IMG/VR virus record: IMGVR_UViG_3300047550_005039
Location: 1 to 31,275 of that record
DNA from: a virus
Direction: 5' to 3' (one strand)
DNA length: 31,275 nucleotides
Below the pieces are notes generated by a model. The model searched no databases and was not told where the DNA came from. It saw only the letters and a list, made by a program, of their open reading frames with translations. This document shows, in pieces, positions 29,618 through 31,275 of the stretch. The position numbers were made by a program, and so were the translations under genes. Position 1 is the first letter of the stretch; the number at the start of each line of letters is the position of its first letter.

Positions 29618-30433
29618 ATGAAATTAATAATAGAAGGAATTACAAAAGAAGGGACACCAGATTTAAAATATTACGCATTCGATTGGGATGACAATATTGT
29701 ATCCATGCCAACAAAAATTATAGTAAAAGATAGTGATGGTGAAGAAGTTGGAATGTCCACTGAAGATTTTGCTAAATACAGAACGATGATTGGTAAAGAA
29801 CCTTTTAAATATAAAGGTAAAACCATCTCAGACTTCGCGTCTAATCCTTTTCGTAATTTCAGAACGGAAGGTGATAAAACCTTTATTATAGACACAATGT
29901 TGGCAAAACCAGGTCCAGCATGGACTGATTTTGTGGAATGTATAAATGGGGGTTCAATATTTGCGATAATAACAGCAAGAGGTCATAATCCTCTTACCAT
30001 TAAAGAAGCGGTGTACAATTACATCATCTCAAATTTTAATGGTATCGACAAAAAAGAATTGACTAAGAACCTTAAAAAATATAGAAAGTTTACAGGGGAA
30101 GAAGAATTAACAGACAAAAACTTGATTAAAAGTTATTTGGACTTATGTAGATTTTATCCTGTGAGTTTTGGTGAAGGTGCTGAAGCAAATCCTGAAGAGG
30201 CAAAGATTCAAGCGTTAGAAGAATTTATAGATTATGTGAGGGGTATGGCATCATTACTTAATAAAAAGGCTTACTTAAAGAACGTAATAAAAAACAACTT
30301 TATACCGACTATAGGGTTTTCAGACGATGACCCTAGAAATATAGAAGCGATGAAAAAGCATCTAGAAAAGAAAGAAGATGATATAGTTAAACTATATTCA
30401 ACACAAGGAGGAACTAAAAAAAGAGTAAAATAA
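29618..30433 (+). CDS. HAD-superfamily hydrolase-like protein between sheath and tube genes
   Basis: A 271-residue protein. Motif I is FDWDDN (D22, D24), motif II the Thr in IITARGHN, and motif IV the acidic IGFSDDDPRN (D236-D238); a Lys for motif III could come from the helical segment between. This is the HAD phosphatase arrangement, though motif I (DWDDN rather than DxDxT/V) suggests an unusual member. An insertion-like helical region occupies residues about 130-215. Substrate unknown. The first residues, MKLIIEG, recall the leader of the LRR-like proteins but the match is too short to count. It lies between sheath and tail tube, where T4 has none. Confidence 0.72.
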   Translation: MKLIIEGITKEGTPDLKYYAFDWDDNIVSMPTKIIVKDSDGEEVGMSTEDFAKYRTMIGKEPFKYKGKTISDFASNPFRNFRTEGDKTFIIDTMLAKPGPAWTDFVECINGGSIFAIITARGHNPLTIKEAVYNYIISNFNGIDKKELTKNLKKYRKFTGEEELTDKNLIKSYLDLCRFYPVSFGEGAEANPEEAKIQALEEFIDYVRGMASLLNKKAYLKNVIKNNFIPTIGFSDDDPRNIEAMKKHLEKKEDDIVKLYSTQGGTKKRVK

Positions 30434-30516
30434 TTAAGTACTGGACCTTATAAATTATAAGTAAAATGTACAAAGTAAAAAAATAAAGTAAATAGAAAAA
30501 TTTTTCAACATTCGAC

Positions 30517-30523
30517 TATTTAT
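30517..30523 (+). promoter_or_regulatory. TATTTAT element upstream of the tail tube gene
   Basis: TATTTATAAGAAATAAATAAC, 35 nt before ATG 30559, with an A-rich untranslated leader. The 125-bp gap between the HAD-like and tube genes holds nothing else that I can identify. Confidence 0.6.
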
Positions 30524-30558
30524 AAGAAATAAATAACAAAACAAAAATTTAAAATAAT

Positions 30559-31047
30559 ATGGCTGATTTATTAATGAAAATGCCAATTCCGTATGAACCG
30601 AAACGTGCCAATAGATTTATATTGAGGTTTCCTTCTACGTTAGGTATAAACGAATGGTTCGTAGAATCAACATCACGACCACATATAGTTATAAAGGATG
30701 TAGAAATTCCATTCTTAAATACTTCAACTTATGTTGCAGGTAGATTCAACTGGCAAACAATTCCTGTTGTATTTAGAGACCCAATCGGACCTTCAGCTAC
30801 TCAAGCATTAATGGAGTGGGTACGTCTTCACGCAGAATCAGTAACAGGTCGTATGGGTTATGCAGCAGGATACAAAAAGAACGTGGACTTAGAAATGTTA
30901 GACCCAACAGGTGTTGTTGTAGAAAAATGGATTTTGGAAGGTACGTTCTTAACAGATGTTAACTTCAATGCGTTAGCGTATAACAACGATAACTTAGCAA
31001 CAATCAATTGTACACTTAGAATGGATAGATGTATTAACATTTATTGA
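30559..31047 (+). CDS. Tail tube protein (T4 gp19-like)
   Basis: A 162-residue protein, essentially the T4 gp19 length (163). The pattern PYEPKRANRFILRFPS, then WFVESTSRPHI with a beta hairpin, WQTIPVVFRDPIGPSATQAL and a WVRLHAE helix, followed by VVEKWILEGTFLTDVNF and a final LATINCTLRMDRC strand, is that of myovirus tube proteins. It forms the inner rigid tube inside the sheath through which DNA passes. Strongly supported by its size and proximity to the sheath gene, with its own TATTTAT element. Confidence 0.94.
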   Translation: MADLLMKMPIPYEPKRANRFILRFPSTLGINEWFVESTSRPHIVIKDVEIPFLNTSTYVAGRFNWQTIPVVFRDPIGPSATQALMEWVRLHAESVTGRMGYAAGYKKNVDLEMLDPTGVVVEKWILEGTFLTDVNFNALAYNNDNLATINCTLRMDRCINIY

Positions 31048-31096
31048 TTTTTTAAATATGTAGATTTATATATCCATCCATTGACAAACTACTTAT

Positions 31097-31129
31097 TTTC
31101 CCATATATTTATAGTATATGGGAAATTTT
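31097..31129 (+). promoter_or_regulatory. 11-bp inverted repeat spanning a TATTTAT element and start codon
   Basis: TTTCCCATATA (31097-31107) and TATATGGGAAA (31115-31125) are perfect arms with a 7-nt loop, then TTTTATTT. The right arm contains the ATG at 31118, and the element at 31106-31112 is in the left arm and loop. It could be a terminator for the tube gene, an operator, or an mRNA hairpin hiding the start. Confidence 0.5.
31106..31112 (+). promoter_or_regulatory. TATTTAT element upstream of the last ORF
   Basis: It lies 5 nt before ATG 31118, the same spacing as the LRR-like paralogs, and within an inverted repeat. Confidence 0.45.
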
Positions 31130-31275
31130 ATTTGTATACATTGTAATAAAAAAATTGAAACCTTAATAGGTTTAAGGTCACATTCGGCATTATCACATAA
31201 TATGACATCTGAAGATGTTTATCTAAAATATGTGTGTAATGGTATTCCCCCCCCTGTGTGAATGTGGTTGTGGTG
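31118..31275 (+). CDS. Zinc-finger ORF (homing-endonuclease-like N-terminus), frameshifted at C8 and cut by the window edge
   Basis: From ATG 31118 the frame gives 47 codons and stops at TGA 31259-31261. Residues 6-27 form a C2H2 finger (C-x2-C-x12-H-x4-H: FICIHCNKK then HSALSH), followed by MTSEDVYLKYVCNGIPP. This layout is common at the N-terminus of phage homing-endonuclease-like or HNH-associated proteins. The stop comes directly after a run of eight C (31247-31254). With seven C the frame would continue PPLCECGCG, adding a second Cys-rich metal site that fits the family. So the gene is frameshifted by a homopolymer change, sequencing error or recoding. The rest lies outside the window. 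Confidence 0.5.

Noticed and set aside
1-31275. tRNA or rRNA genes
   Set aside because: I saw no cloverleaf with a T-loop consensus and no rRNA-like stretch in the intergenic gaps, which are all short.

Overview
This window reads as a piece of a large T4-like contractile-tailed phage (myovirus) genome. It is AT-rich and tightly packed. Many starts have no obvious Shine-Dalgarno sequence, which together with the protein style (Thr-rich Cys-bounded inserts, many glycosyltransferases, LRR-like repeats) suggests a Bacteroidota host; that host assignment is inference. The phage call rests on a tail sheath, a gp19-sized tail tube, gp13/14/15-like neck and tail-completion candidates, a family B DNA polymerase, an SNF2-type helicase, a dUTPase and a PolB-type exonuclease.

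Layout. Positions 1-3084 (minus): a partial GT11-like fucosyltransferase, dUTPase, exonuclease and a GT4-like glycosyltransferase whose 5' end is interrupted by a stop-containing hairpin. 3249-6037 (minus): a five-gene late-looking operon of mostly unrecognised proteins, one with a WYL-like domain, ending in a terminator. 6086-13130 (plus): a large LamG-like virion protein followed by a glycan cassette (GT60-like, methyltransferase-like, GT-A, two YibB-like proteins, one of them fused to a GT-A domain). 13156-17094 (plus): a papain-like protease with a possible baseplate-type N-terminal domain, then DNA polymerase. 17095-23715 (minus): a small beta protein, three tandem LRR-like paralogs, the gp13-like neck protein, an unknown protein, an Fe/Mn superoxide dismutase and the SNF2 helicase. 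23773-31275 (plus, with one reverse ribbon-helix-helix-like gene): a neck candidate, a metallopeptidase, a tail-terminator candidate, an 1112-residue sheath, a HAD-like protein, the tail tube and a truncated zinc-finger ORF.

Four signals tie the window together. (1) The heptamer TATTTAT lies at preferred distances (about 4-6, 12 or 34-35 nt) before 15 starts on both strands, mostly of virion or late-type genes; it is a candidate late promoter. (2) Proteins with unrelated bodies (three LRR-like proteins and a metallopeptidase) share a 16-residue leader ending in [LI]-x-E-Q. A looser version is on the WYL-like protein. This resembles the T4 capsid-targeting sequence cleaved by the prohead protease and suggests a set of packaged cargo proteins. 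(3) Three genes are interrupted at recoding-like sites: a GNRA-capped hairpin with the stop codon in its loop between two GGT codons, an A9 tract joining the superoxide dismutase to the next reading frame, and a C8 tract in the last ORF. (4) The LRR-like genes carry nearly perfect 60-bp coding repeats suited to repeat-number change by recombination.

All function calls come from reading motifs by eye; no database search was run.
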